Assembly: GCF_010646885.2 (NCBI RefSeq)
Contig: NZ_CP050700.1
Coordinates: 2,072,501 to 2,136,500 of the forward strand
Length of the DNA stretch: 64,000 bases
Direction: 5' to 3'
Origin: Desulfopila sp. IMCC35008
Lineage (GTDB): Bacteria > Desulfobacterota > Desulfobulbia > Desulfobulbales > Desulfocapsaceae
Positions 56,007 through 64,000 of the stretch are shown piece after piece. Below the pieces are notes generated by a model. It worked only from the letters and a program-made list of their open reading frames with translations, searched no databases and was not told where the DNA came from. The position numbers were made by a program, and so were the translations under genes. Every line of letters starts with the position of its first letter. Positions within the stretch are counted from its first letter, which is position 1.

Positions 56007-57023
56007 TCACAGTCTAAACAAGTATCGGAAAATGAGATCGCTAGTAAAACTCATCCAGCCACGAAAATACGCATAACCACCACTTCGATATAATTTCAAG
56101 ATAGCGCCTAAGCGTTTGCCACCTTTTTCGTTGAGAATACAATTGCGTGAGACCTCGGCCATATAACGCTTACGCAGTTCAAAAGTAATGATATCTAATT
56201 GTACCGCATCAATATATCCTGCGCTCAAAAATGAATCCCGACCTTGTTCTAGCCAACTGAGCAGTGAAGCAGACCTCTCCTTGCGAAGGGTCATATCAGC
56301 TTTCATTTGAGATAATCTTTTTAGCAATCCCGGTCGTAATTTTCGGAAATGATCGGGAAGGGTTACATAGTCAACATTCAATGGACTGCCAGTTGTTGAG
56401 TTGGCACCGTGTCGACGGTGCAGGGCTAATACCTCGTTGATGATGGTCTTAACAAAAAGTGTCTGAGCACACATATGCAACCATTTGTCGTGGGATAATC
56501 CCTTGATATCGGGAATGGGGAGGCATAATCTGAGGAAATCGCCCCTGATGGCACTTGCCATACCGACCACATAGTCCTTTTGTAAGTCGAAATTACGACG
56601 CATACGCTCGATTTTGGTCTGGCCGATTGGAGTGAGGTTGCTTTTACAGAATAAAATGTCGTGAATGAGCAAATGAATTTCAGTATGCTCCTGGAAATAC
56701 TCTTCTACCTGCAGCAACTTGGTTGGCAGCCAGACGTCATCCTGATCGCTTGGTAAAACTATATCACCGGTGCAATATGACAATGCCTTGGAAAAATTAT
56801 TTGCGTAACCGATATTGTATTCGTTGGCGATAATCTTGACTTGAAAAGGGGCTATATAGGCAAATTGCTGAACAATGAACAGTGTTGAGTCACTAGAACA
56901 GTCATCGCAGACGACCAGTTCGTCAGGCAGGCGAGTCTGTGCAACGAAACTTTCGAGTTGTTCGCGGATGAAATAAGCACCGTTATATGTAGCTAAGGCA
57001 ATGGAAATTTTGAAAGTCTTCAT
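56007..57023 (-). CDS. GT2 family glycosyltransferase
   Basis: 338 residues from ATG 57023 (MKTFKISIALATYNG); an upstream ATG at 57080 would overlap the preceding gene by 55 bases. GT-A features: VCDDCSSDST, LPSDQDDVWLPTK and GLSHDKWLHM. The SDQDDVW motif is common in rhamnosyl- and related transferases of O-antigen loci. C-terminal residues include an aromatic-rich helix. It follows the next gene upstream (57026-57946) by two bases, so they are an operon pair. Confidence 0.84.
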   Translation of the reverse strand: MKTFKISIALATYNGAYFIREQLESFVAQTRLPDELVVCDDCSSDSTLFIVQQFAYIAPFQVKIIANEYNIGYANNFSKALSYCTGDIVLPSDQDDVWLPTKLLQVEEYFQEHTEIHLLIHDILFCKSNLTPIGQTKIERMRRNFDLQKDYVVGMASAIRGDFLRLCLPIPDIKGLSHDKWLHMCAQTLFVKTIINEVLALHRRHGANSTTGSPLNVDYVTLPDHFRKLRPGLLKRLSQMKADMTLRKERSASLLSWLEQGRDSFLSAGYIDAVQLDIITFELRKRYMAEVSRNCILNEKGGKRLGAILKLYRSGGYAYFRGWMSFTSDLIFRYLFRL

Positions 57024-57025
57024 GA

Positions 57026-57946
57026 CTAAATGACTCTCGCTAATAAGAACTTTGTCCTTCTTAAAAGTATGGGCAGCCAAGCATAAATAAGCAATTTCAA
57101 TAGAGCGATTTTATTTTTGGGCGCCAATACGAAAAAAATATGCTGCAAATATATTATCAACAGTTTCGCAAATTCCTCATTAGAATGGATGGCATCACGT
57201 TTATTTAATGTTGTTTCCTGTGATTCGTGGCGTCTGAATATAGCCAGTTCCTCATCGAGGAAATATGCATCGAAGTGACGCAGTATCCGGTACCAATATT
57301 CATAATCTAATGTTTGTTTCAGATCTTCACGAAATTCTCCTACGGTTTTGACTACATTAGCACGGTACAACACAGCCGTCGGTTCACCGATTTTATTCCT
57401 TGGAGGCTCTAAAAAAAACAAATCTCCCAAAATGGATAGACCATGAACCAATCCTTCACTTATCGGCACCTCAGATTTATCATGTAGTGTTCCAAAAATT
57501 TGCAGCCACTGGTGGAGCCCTTCAACGGTGCCACTGCTAATTATTTTCCTACGGCAATACACTAGTCCAACACTTGGGTTACGCTCAATAGCTGATACCA
57601 TCATGGAAATACATCGAGCCGATAGTAAATCATCTTGCATTAAAAATTTAATAAATTTCCCTTGAGCTTTTGAAACACAAAAATTCCAGTTGGCGCCAAT
57701 CCCACAGCAATTATGGTGGTATAATCTGGCTGGGACCTGCCTCTTTTCAATAAAGGAAGCTATTATGTCCAAGGTGTCATCCGTTGAACCGTCATCGGAA
57801 AAAATCACTTCTAAGTCACGAAAATCCTGGGATAGGACTGATTCGAGCGCGGCTTCTAAAAACCTCCCCCCGTTTAACGTCGGAATGCAGATACTGACAG
57901 TAGGTTGCGTTTCGGTACCTGAATCCATTAGTTGCTCCATCTTCAC
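57026..57946 (-). CDS. GT2 family glycosyltransferase
   Basis: 306 residues. VSICIPTLNGGRFLEAALES, SDDGSTDDTLDII and KFLMQDDLLS (DxD) give a GT-A fold; RNKIGEPTAVLYR and LDYEYWYRILRHFD follow. A hydrophobic, basic C-terminus (KLLIYAWLPILLRRTKFLL) may be peripheral to the membrane. Tightly coupled to the downstream transferase. Upstream there is a 196-base gap without supported features. Confidence 0.84.
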   Translation of the reverse strand: MKMEQLMDSGTETQPTVSICIPTLNGGRFLEAALESVLSQDFRDLEVIFSDDGSTDDTLDIIASFIEKRQVPARLYHHNCCGIGANWNFCVSKAQGKFIKFLMQDDLLSARCISMMVSAIERNPSVGLVYCRRKIISSGTVEGLHQWLQIFGTLHDKSEVPISEGLVHGLSILGDLFFLEPPRNKIGEPTAVLYRANVVKTVGEFREDLKQTLDYEYWYRILRHFDAYFLDEELAIFRRHESQETTLNKRDAIHSNEEFAKLLIIYLQHIFFVLAPKNKIALLKLLIYAWLPILLRRTKFLLARVI

Positions 57947-58142
57947 AAAAAAAACGACCTACCCCAGAGAAGGTATTAGTTAAATACTAAAAGAAGATTA
58001 ACTATTTTACCTCTAAAAAGACAAAGTGTATCACAATGTTGTTGAAGTTGTAGTCGTGAGTCGTTCAGACTGCAAAGCCTATGAATTTAATTCTTAGCTT
58101 ATGGCCAAGAATTTCCACCCTAGGGTAAGCACACGGACATTC

Positions 58143-59111
58143 TTAAAAATTGGGATGAAGGAAATTCTTATTGATAAATTTCCTCCAAACTTTCAATAAC
58201 GGACCAAAAACAACATGATTATTAATTCGTTTAAGGCTGGATTGCTCAAGATCAAGTGCCATTAAAAAGAGCGCTCGACGCGCCCTGGCTGCGGCAATTT
58301 TGGCCAATGGTGGTCCATTCTTTTCTAGTTCACAATAAAAATCATAGGTTCCGGTGAGTTGTGCACTGCGTCTAATAGGACTCCATACGCCTCCGTCGTG
58401 TTTTCTATAAACCCCCATCTCCTTATTTATTCCGTGTGCATACCCATCTTTACAGGCCATGATCCATCTTGGCCAATCATTCATCGGCAGTCTGTAGTAC
58501 CAAGATGGGGTGTCGATTACAGCTTCACGGACAGCGAGTACGGAGCAGGTCGGGATAATATTTTGAGTGACGAGTTCCTCACAAGAATAGAGATCCTTAG
58601 CCAACTCACCAGGAAAAGAAGTCAATCCTTTGTCACCACCACCCTCTTTCCTGACAAAGACTTTATGAAAACACAACTTGACATGGGGGGACTTTGCGAC
58701 AATTGCAACTTGCTTTTGGAGTTTATTTTTGTCTGTCCAAAAATCATCACCTTCACAAAACGCTATATATTTACCTCGTGCTCTCGGGAAATTGAATTCA
58801 GGGTTAGGCCTAATCCCCTTTGACCATTGGTTCTCTTTTTGGCATATAGCCTTTATCACATTTGGATATCTTCGTTCATATTCTCGAATAATGGTCGCTG
58901 TTTGATCTGTTGATGCATCATCATGAATTAAGATCTCTACTGGGAACTGCGTCTCTTGCATCAAAAAACCATCGAGACAATCCTGAATAAAATTTTCATG
59001 ATTGTATGTAATGCAAGATATACTGACGATCGGTAATGCTTCTTCCGGCCACTTCTGTTCGCTTATAGGGGCAGGTGCCGACAATTGCCGAATAGTATTG
59101 TCATCTTTCAT
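58143..59111 (-). CDS. GT2 family glycosyltransferase
   Basis: 322 residues. VSISCITYNHENFIQDCLDG, IHDDASTDQTATII and FCEGDDFWTDKNKL define the family 2 active site. The later RLPMNDWPRW and YRKHDGGVW are common in WbbX-like and other O-antigen transferases. No membrane segment. It is set apart from neighbours by gaps of 196 and 109 bases, in the same direction. Sugar unknown. Confidence 0.84.
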   Translation of the reverse strand: MKDDNTIRQLSAPAPISEQKWPEEALPIVSISCITYNHENFIQDCLDGFLMQETQFPVEILIHDDASTDQTATIIREYERRYPNVIKAICQKENQWSKGIRPNPEFNFPRARGKYIAFCEGDDFWTDKNKLQKQVAIVAKSPHVKLCFHKVFVRKEGGGDKGLTSFPGELAKDLYSCEELVTQNIIPTCSVLAVREAVIDTPSWYYRLPMNDWPRWIMACKDGYAHGINKEMGVYRKHDGGVWSPIRRSAQLTGTYDFYCELEKNGPPLAKIAAARARRALFLMALDLEQSSLKRINNHVVFGPLLKVWRKFINKNFLHPNF

Positions 59112-59220
59112 AATTTTTGCATCGCAGGGTAATGGCAGTGGTCGAATTCATGCAGGCACCTGTTGGTGCATAGGTCAGTCACTTTTCACTCACAATTGAT
59201 TGCCGTAAATATCTGTCGTG

Positions 59221-60036
59221 TCAGGCAGCATCAAAACTCTGCTGCGTTGAACTTTTAAGGAAAAACAGTGGTCGATTTAAAAACTCGCCAACCACGTCAA
59301 AACGTTGTAATAGCGCATCACAAACCGGCTTGTAGCAGGCTGCTGCTGGTTCATAAATGGCTATGTCCTCGATCACCCAAGTGTTATGACAGGTATCGCG
59401 GACAAACTCAATGATTTCGGCTTTGCGGCCGTTTGGGAATAAAGGTTGATTACGATCGCCCTTCCAATTGAATCCTATTTGGAACCAACAGTATTGTGTT
59501 TGCTTGGCTAGTTGACGTAGTATCTCGCCCATTTGTTGTTTTGCCGTGGCAAGTGTTGTGCTCTGAGAACCGAAATCATCGCCGAGGTGGTGGAGAACAT
59601 TCAGGCATAAAGTGATATTGATTTCCGGGACTGTTTGGCGTTCAAAATCGAAGTAACTGTTGTAAACAGTCAGACAATCTGAGAGTCCAAGGAGGGCGGC
59701 TATTTCACGGATGAATTCTGCATGAGCAGGATTGCCTTCGAAGGCATGGACTTCCTGTGCCCCTTGTTCCAGCGCGGCTAGGCAGAAAAATCCAGTATTT
59801 GCGCCAATGTCTAACAACGACTTGCCGGTTAACTCAATATGCGACGTCATGTAGTTCCACCGGAGAGTTTCGCGTTTTCCGGTGGGTGAATATTGGGGCC
59901 CTAAGATGCTTTGAGCCCATGGATGCAGTTCTTGGTAGATGCTGTGCTTGCTTCGGGCAGACAGGAGGTCAGCCAGTCGGCGTTTATTTGAGTCGATATC
60001 GTCAGTAGGTTCGGAAAACGTTGGGTTATTCATCAT
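59221..60036 (-). CDS. Class I SAM-dependent methyltransferase
   Basis: 271 residues from ATG 60036 (MMNNPTF), chosen because an earlier ATG at 60093 would overlap the ATP-grasp gene. Motif I LLDIGANTGFFCLAAL, the acidic loop EGNPAH and LCLNVLHHLGDDFG match methyltransferases of small molecules or sugars, with a CmoB-like WHHL pattern absent. The substrate is probably a sugar or nucleotide-sugar of the locus. Downstream of the ATP-grasp gene by seven bases. Confidence 0.82.
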   Translation of the reverse strand: MMNNPTFSEPTDDIDSNKRRLADLLSARSKHSIYQELHPWAQSILGPQYSPTGKRETLRWNYMTSHIELTGKSLLDIGANTGFFCLAALEQGAQEVHAFEGNPAHAEFIREIAALLGLSDCLTVYNSYFDFERQTVPEINITLCLNVLHHLGDDFGSQSTTLATAKQQMGEILRQLAKQTQYCWFQIGFNWKGDRNQPLFPNGRKAEIIEFVRDTCHNTWVIEDIAIYEPAAACYKPVCDALLQRFDVVGEFLNRPLFFLKSSTQQSFDAA

Positions 60037-60043
60037 ATAATTC

Positions 60044-61132
60044 TCAGTAGATGCCGGCAAGCGGTTGTGTGTCGTGTGCTGCATAGACGTCATGTTTTCG
60101 CAGCAAAATCCTTATATCCTTGTCGGTGTAGGCATCCACGGCTGGATATCGTCGGCAAGGGCTATTGAGCGCACCAAATGCCCAGGCATACCATCCATCT
60201 GTGTTCTTTTGGTCGGCAAGCAGATGCAATGGTTTAAGCCCTTGGTCAATTGCGAAGCGATTAAGCAGGCCGGGGCAAACTTTTAGCGACAAATTCAACG
60301 GTCCCCAGAAGCGTGGATTGACCTCAATGAAGGACAATCGTCCGGAACTATCGCGCATGATTTCGATCATGAATGGCCCGAAGTATCCTTTGCGATGAAG
60401 CCCGGACATGAGTGCCGAAACATCAATACCTGGGTTGGCCGTAGAGCGCGCCAAGACGATGGACTTACCGCCCGGCTGCTGCAGCAAGTTCTCCTGCCAG
60501 TAGCAGTCAAAATATCCATCTTTGGCCAAATAGGCACATAGATACAGGCTTTGACCTTCCACCCATTCCTGAGAGAACCAATCCCTGATTTCAATCGTTT
60601 CCATCGCCATTGCCAATTCATTCGGGCTCTTACAAATAATAGGATACAACATCTGGTTATTGATTATATTGTATTTCGGCTTCAGGACGCAAGGTGGCAC
60701 CCAACAACCGGGGGGCTGGACGGTCGGATATGACAGTCCTGTCAGGTCATGGATGATGCTCCCGCTGCTCCCTTTGCTGGAAAGAATTTGGTAAAGGGCT
60801 GGTTCAGGCAGAGCGCTGTTCCATCCGCAGGCTGTTACGGCCACATGGTTGCCCAATACGAAGCAGTTGAGGAACTCGCTGGTTGGGCATAGAACCGGAG
60901 ATAGCCCCAATGCTCGCAGACTCAATGCGACCTGCTTCATCAATTGCACGTTCAGTGAGGCATCTTTCCGCTGAAAAAGAACATGGTCGCGCCATTGGGT
61001 ATTAAGGATGGCATCTGTGCCATGACGAGCGACAAGACGGAAAGGTATCTCCACTGCTCGAAAATAGCGGCAGAGTGCAACCACGGCACGATCATTGTGA
61101 CCTGTAAATATAACGGGGCAAGGGGTTAGCAT
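60044..61132 (-). CDS. ATP-grasp ligase of a polysaccharide locus
   Basis: 362 residues. N-terminal Rossmann-like part (VIFTGHNDRAVVALCRYF) precedes an ATP-grasp fold with CVLKPKYN (nucleotide lysine), SQEWVEGQSL, and the metal-binding FIEVNPRFWGPL (E270, N272). Such enzymes ligate a carboxylate to an amine by an acyl-phosphate. In this setting it may attach an amino acid or other acid to the amino sugar made by the DegT enzyme encoded upstream, whose gene it overlaps by seven bases. Carboxylate and acceptor are unknown. The C-terminal 70 residues are specific to this protein. Confidence 0.85.
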   Translation of the reverse strand: MLTPCPVIFTGHNDRAVVALCRYFRAVEIPFRLVARHGTDAILNTQWRDHVLFQRKDASLNVQLMKQVALSLRALGLSPVLCPTSEFLNCFVLGNHVAVTACGWNSALPEPALYQILSSKGSSGSIIHDLTGLSYPTVQPPGCWVPPCVLKPKYNIINNQMLYPIICKSPNELAMAMETIEIRDWFSQEWVEGQSLYLCAYLAKDGYFDCYWQENLLQQPGGKSIVLARSTANPGIDVSALMSGLHRKGYFGPFMIEIMRDSSGRLSFIEVNPRFWGPLNLSLKVCPGLLNRFAIDQGLKPLHLLADQKNTDGWYAWAFGALNSPCRRYPAVDAYTDKDIRILLRKHDVYAAHDTQPLAGIY

Positions 61133-62298
61133 TTGAGATTTTGCTTTCGGTTATCGATCACTACGTTCTCTTCGTGGGCTGCCGCTATAAAATCACAAAT
61201 CTGGCTCTGGTCCGATTCGACTAAATTCGGATAAATGGGCAAGCAAATTACCTGCTCAGCAATGCTCGCCGCCACCGGTAAATTAGCACGGTTTGCAGAT
61301 TGCAGACCACGGTACATTGGAAAATCCGAGATCAGCGGAAAAAAATAGCGACGCCCGTAAATGCCGTGCTCACGAAGGCAAGAATACAATGCGTCCCTGC
61401 TGAGGGGATACTCTGGACGAACCAGGATCGGGAAATAAGCATGGTTGTCGCGGGTCTGTCCGCCGCGCTCGACGCAATTGATGCTCGGAACGTTCGCAAG
61501 ACGTGTACGGTAGAGACGGTCGATCTCGCGACGACGAGCGAGGGCCTGGTCGATGTGTTTAAGCTGGAGCAAGCCCAATGCTGCCCCGAACTCACTCATC
61601 TTGCCGTTGATGCCGGTTGCCACCACGGTGGTTTCATCAACAAAGCCGAAATTCTTGAGGTTATCGATATGCTGCTTGGTCTTGGCATCGGGGCACACAA
61701 TAGCGCCACCCTCGAAGGTGTTGAAAACCTTGGTGGCATGGAAACTTAGTACTGACAGATCGCCATGCTTAAGGATGCTGCGGTTGCTAATCTGAACGCC
61801 GAAGGCATGCGCAGCATCGTAGATTACCTTTAGGTTATAGTTATTCGCGATCGTCTGAATATCCTCCACATCGCAGGGATTCCCATAGCAGTGCACCGGA
61901 AGTATGGCCTTAGTTTCAGGCGTGATAGCGGCTTCGATCTTTGCTGGATCTAAATTGAGAGTTTTCGGATCGATGTCGACGAAGACCGGCTTGATGCCAT
62001 TCCAGAGCAGCGCGTGTGCGGTCGCAACGAACGAATAAGGTGTGGTAATTACCTCTCCGCTAATTCGTAGGGCTTGCATTGCCGTTACTAGCGCTAAGGT
62101 ACCGTTTGCGAAGAGGGTGAGATGTTCGACGCCAAGATAGTCGCACAGTGCATGTTCAAACTCTTGATGAAACGGGCCTTTGTTGGTGAGCAACTTGCTA
62201 TGCCAGATACTCTCCAGGTAGGGAATGAATTCCTCAAGGGGGGGGAGATGGGGTTGGGTGACGTAGATTGGCTTATCAGATATCACGTTTTGCACCAC
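61126..62298 (-). CDS. DegT/DnrJ/EryC1/StrS sugar aminotransferase
   Basis: 390 residues. PLP enzyme with the Schiff-base lysine K190 (SFHATKVFNTFEGG), D161 xAH (IYDAAHAFG) and the N-terminal LTNKGPFHQEFE. Members transaminate keto sugars to make amino sugars for O-antigen or antibiotic synthesis (ArnB, WbpE and relatives). Cytoplasmic. It lies 14 bases after wzt and overlaps the ATP-grasp gene, indicating the amino sugar and the ligase act together. Confidence 0.93.
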   Translation of the reverse strand: MVQNVISDKPIYVTQPHLPPLEEFIPYLESIWHSKLLTNKGPFHQEFEHALCDYLGVEHLTLFANGTLALVTAMQALRISGEVITTPYSFVATAHALLWNGIKPVFVDIDPKTLNLDPAKIEAAITPETKAILPVHCYGNPCDVEDIQTIANNYNLKVIYDAAHAFGVQISNRSILKHGDLSVLSFHATKVFNTFEGGAIVCPDAKTKQHIDNLKNFGFVDETTVVATGINGKMSEFGAALGLLQLKHIDQALARRREIDRLYRTRLANVPSINCVERGGQTRDNHAYFPILVRPEYPLSRDALYSCLREHGIYGRRYFFPLISDFPMYRGLQSANRANLPVAASIAEQVICLPIYPNLVESDQSQICDFIAAAHEENVVIDNRKQNLKC

Positions 62299-62312
62299 GT
62301 TCTGCTTATTTT

Positions 62313-63575
62313 TTAGACATGCTTTATTACATGCGGATTTGGTTGCATATCAGCGCCAAGGAATACCGGTCGCACGAACTTTGCCCAGTAGCTTTTATCT
62401 GCGAAAACCCGGAAAGGAATCAGTCCCTGTACTCTTAATAAAAGCTCTTTGGTTCGCGCGTCGCTGACTGCAAGCATCAAACTGTATTTCCCACTATTCA
62501 ACTCAATGATTCCGAGTGGTATGTCGAGATGAATGGTCGAGCCGAGGAACTGCGCAAGATTTCCATCATCCGCACAGATAGGCACGCTAAGAACGGGCGT
62601 CATAGATTCATCCATGATACAAAGGATGACGGTAATTTGAGATCCTACCCGACTTATGTTTATTTCCAGTCGGACAGTTGCTGCCGTGCCCTGTGAAATG
62701 ATTAGCTCGGAGTTCTGTTCTATTTCTGTGTAGGTAGTTTCGAAGTCACTTGCCAGGAAATCGATAGCAATGATCTCGGCTTCACGAGTACCGCTGACCT
62801 TGAGATGATGCTCGATCTGGTTGTAATAGCAATCGATGCCATCAGCAGGGGTTGGAGTGTCGAGATGTATTTGGCCGCGCTTGAATACCATGATCCGGGA
62901 ACAAAAGGATGAAACATACTGCATATTGTGTGTGACGAAGACGACCGCCGAATGCTGAGTGAGGCTACGAATGGCATTGAGGCATTTAATGGTGAAACCG
63001 ATATCGCCAACTGCCAGTACTTCATCAAGAAAAAGGATATCTGGTTGGATGAGGATGGCTGCAACCGAAAAGCCGAGTCGCACATTCATACCAGAACTAT
63101 AGCTTTGTACCGGCATGTCGATGAATTCGCGGAGTTCGGCAAAATCGATGATCTCCTCCAACTTGCTGTCGACATGATTCTTGGTCAGACCCAAGATGGA
63201 GGCATTAACATAGATATTCTCTCGCCCGGTCAGAATCGGATTGAAACCAGCCCCTAAAGCAATTAACGCTCCTACCCGGCCGTTCATCGTAATCCGTCCT
63301 GTATCAGGTTTGATTAGCCCATTAAGCATTCGCAACAGGGTGGTCTTTCCGGCTCCATTCCGCCCGATCAGTCCAAGACATTCTCCACGTTTTAGTTCAA
63401 AGCTGACATCCTTTACTGCCCAGAATTCATCGGGGCGTAATTCGCCCTTGACGTCGTGGGGGCGACCGAGTATTTCGCTTCTCAAATCCTGGATCCCGTA
63501 CCTGAGCGATTTTTTCAGGTTGCGACAGAATTTTTTGGAAACGCCTTCCACTGTGATCAAGGTTTCAGCACTCAT
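62313..63575 (-). CDS. Polysaccharide ABC transporter ATP-binding protein (Wzt-like)
   Basis: 420 residues. Walker A GRNGAGKT (71-78), ABC signature SSGMNVRLGF, and Walker B ILFLDEVLAVGD. A C-terminal extension (about 250-420), with strands such as TVRLEINISRVGSQITVILC, is the carbohydrate-binding domain seen in Wzt proteins that recognise capped polymers. It powers export of undecaprenyl-linked polysaccharide across the inner membrane together with the permease just upstream. The five-base gap to that permease gene indicates an operon. Confidence 0.93.
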   Translation of the reverse strand: MSAETLITVEGVSKKFCRNLKKSLRYGIQDLRSEILGRPHDVKGELRPDEFWAVKDVSFELKRGECLGLIGRNGAGKTTLLRMLNGLIKPDTGRITMNGRVGALIALGAGFNPILTGRENIYVNASILGLTKNHVDSKLEEIIDFAELREFIDMPVQSYSSGMNVRLGFSVAAILIQPDILFLDEVLAVGDIGFTIKCLNAIRSLTQHSAVVFVTHNMQYVSSFCSRIMVFKRGQIHLDTPTPADGIDCYYNQIEHHLKVSGTREAEIIAIDFLASDFETTYTEIEQNSELIISQGTAATVRLEINISRVGSQITVILCIMDESMTPVLSVPICADDGNLAQFLGSTIHLDIPLGIIELNSGKYSLMLAVSDARTKELLLRVQGLIPFRVFADKSYWAKFVRPVFLGADMQPNPHVIKHV

Positions 63576-63580
63576 GGTAA

Positions 63581-64000
63581 TCAGGAACTCATCCGTTCAA
63601 TAAGAATCGGCATGGCCAAGCGGAACACAACCCAGACACCGGCTAACAGGAGTAAGGCCAGAATATTGACAAGAAGAAAGCCGGGTAACGATTCGCTCGG
63701 AAAGCCGGTGAGCCAATCTCGGGCCGTGAGGATGATCGGGGTAAGGGGGTTTATGATGTAAATGGTTGCTGCAATGCCGGCCTTGGGCATAGGGAACACT
63801 ACCGGGGTTAGGTACATTAGAAATTGCATCAAGAGCGGCAATCCCTTGCCGATATCGCTATATAGGACGCCAACAGGGGTCAGCAGTAAGCCGATAGCGG
63901 TGCCGACTAGTATTAGAGAGATAAGCCCTAAGGGAAATAGCAGCAAGTGCCATCCAGGAACTACGCCCATAAAGGGCAGGACAGCCAACAGCAGGATGAT
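63581..64000 (-). CDS. Polysaccharide ABC transporter permease (Wzm-like), 5' end outside the window
   Basis: Only the C-terminal ~140 residues are inside the window; the frame continues to base 64000. Three or four membrane segments (LLLFPLGLISLILVGTAIGLL, FLMYLTPVVFPM, LLVNILALLLLAGVWVV) and the motif LMQFLMYLTPVVFP with YIINPLTPII match ABC-2 type permeases Wzm/TagG. Forms the export channel with the Wzt-like ATPase encoded five bases downstream. Confidence 0.88.
   Translation of the reverse strand: MILLLAVLPFMGVVPGWHLLLFPLGLISLILVGTAIGLLLTPVGVLYSDIGKGLPLLMQFLMYLTPVVFPMPKAGIAATIYIINPLTPIILTARDWLTGFPSESLPGFLLVNILALLLLAGVWVVFRLAMPILIERMSS

Noticed and set aside
57024..57080. Longer N-terminus for the glycosyltransferase at 56007-57023
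   Set aside because: It would overlap the preceding gene by 55 bases, and the GT2 motif begins right after ATG 57023.
1..64000. CRISPR array, insertion sequence, prophage or toxin-antitoxin system
   Set aside because: No regularly spaced repeats, transposase, integrase or phage structural genes were seen on either strand.

Overview
The window reads as a continuous piece of a Gram-negative chromosome, most likely from the Desulfobacterota (Desulfobulbales-like sulfate or sulfur-metabolising bacteria). This placement is inferred from gene content: a 12-heme-motif cytochrome c, SelB, a MEMO1-family protein, LpxI instead of LpxH, CdaA/CdaR and multi-copy glycosyltransferases, together with moderate GC. 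No rRNA or species-specific marker is present, so the assignment is tentative.

Region 1 (1-11.5 kb): a left-handed beta-helix protein diverges from a likely lon-mltG-nadE-cytochrome-hflX operon. A PilZ protein and a pyrE/small zinc-ribbon pair follow on the minus strand. hflX appears to start at a non-AUG codon. Region 2 (11.7-22.9 kb): glmS, an unrecognised protein, a DUF1343 (NamZ-type) protein, then lpxD-fabZ-lpxA-lpxI for lipid A, a MurU-like/AmgK-like pair and der. Region 3 (22.9-38.4 kb): ftsY-djlA-like-aminotransferase; an RNA-structure-rich intergenic region; mrp, an MBL hydrolase, selB, tilS, an Hpt protein and mpl with a small upstream gene; a thioredoxin/CcdA-like fusion; tRNA-Gln; a MEMO1-family protein and cysS. 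Region 4 (38.4-46.2 kb): an AmpG-like permease overlapping a TIGR03790 protein, then a PGPGW membrane protein, a nitroreductase and a giant DUF748 protein. Region 5 (46.6-64 kb): cdaA-cdaR-glmM runs into four plus-strand glycosyltransferase genes, which meet a minus-strand polysaccharide locus (wzm-wzt-DegT aminotransferase-ATP-grasp-methyltransferase-glycosyltransferases). The centre of this region is strikingly AT-rich and looks horizontally acquired.

The recurring theme is the cell envelope. GlmS and GlmM feed UDP-GlcNAc; LpxD/FabZ/LpxA/LpxI use it for lipid A; MltG acts on peptidoglycan. NamZ-like, AmgK-like, MurU-like, Mpl and AmpG-like proteins together would make a near-complete peptidoglycan-recycling route spread over 26 kb. 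The terminal locus makes and exports a surface glycan by an ABC (Wzm/Wzt) route. No CRISPR array, insertion sequence, prophage or obvious defence island was seen.
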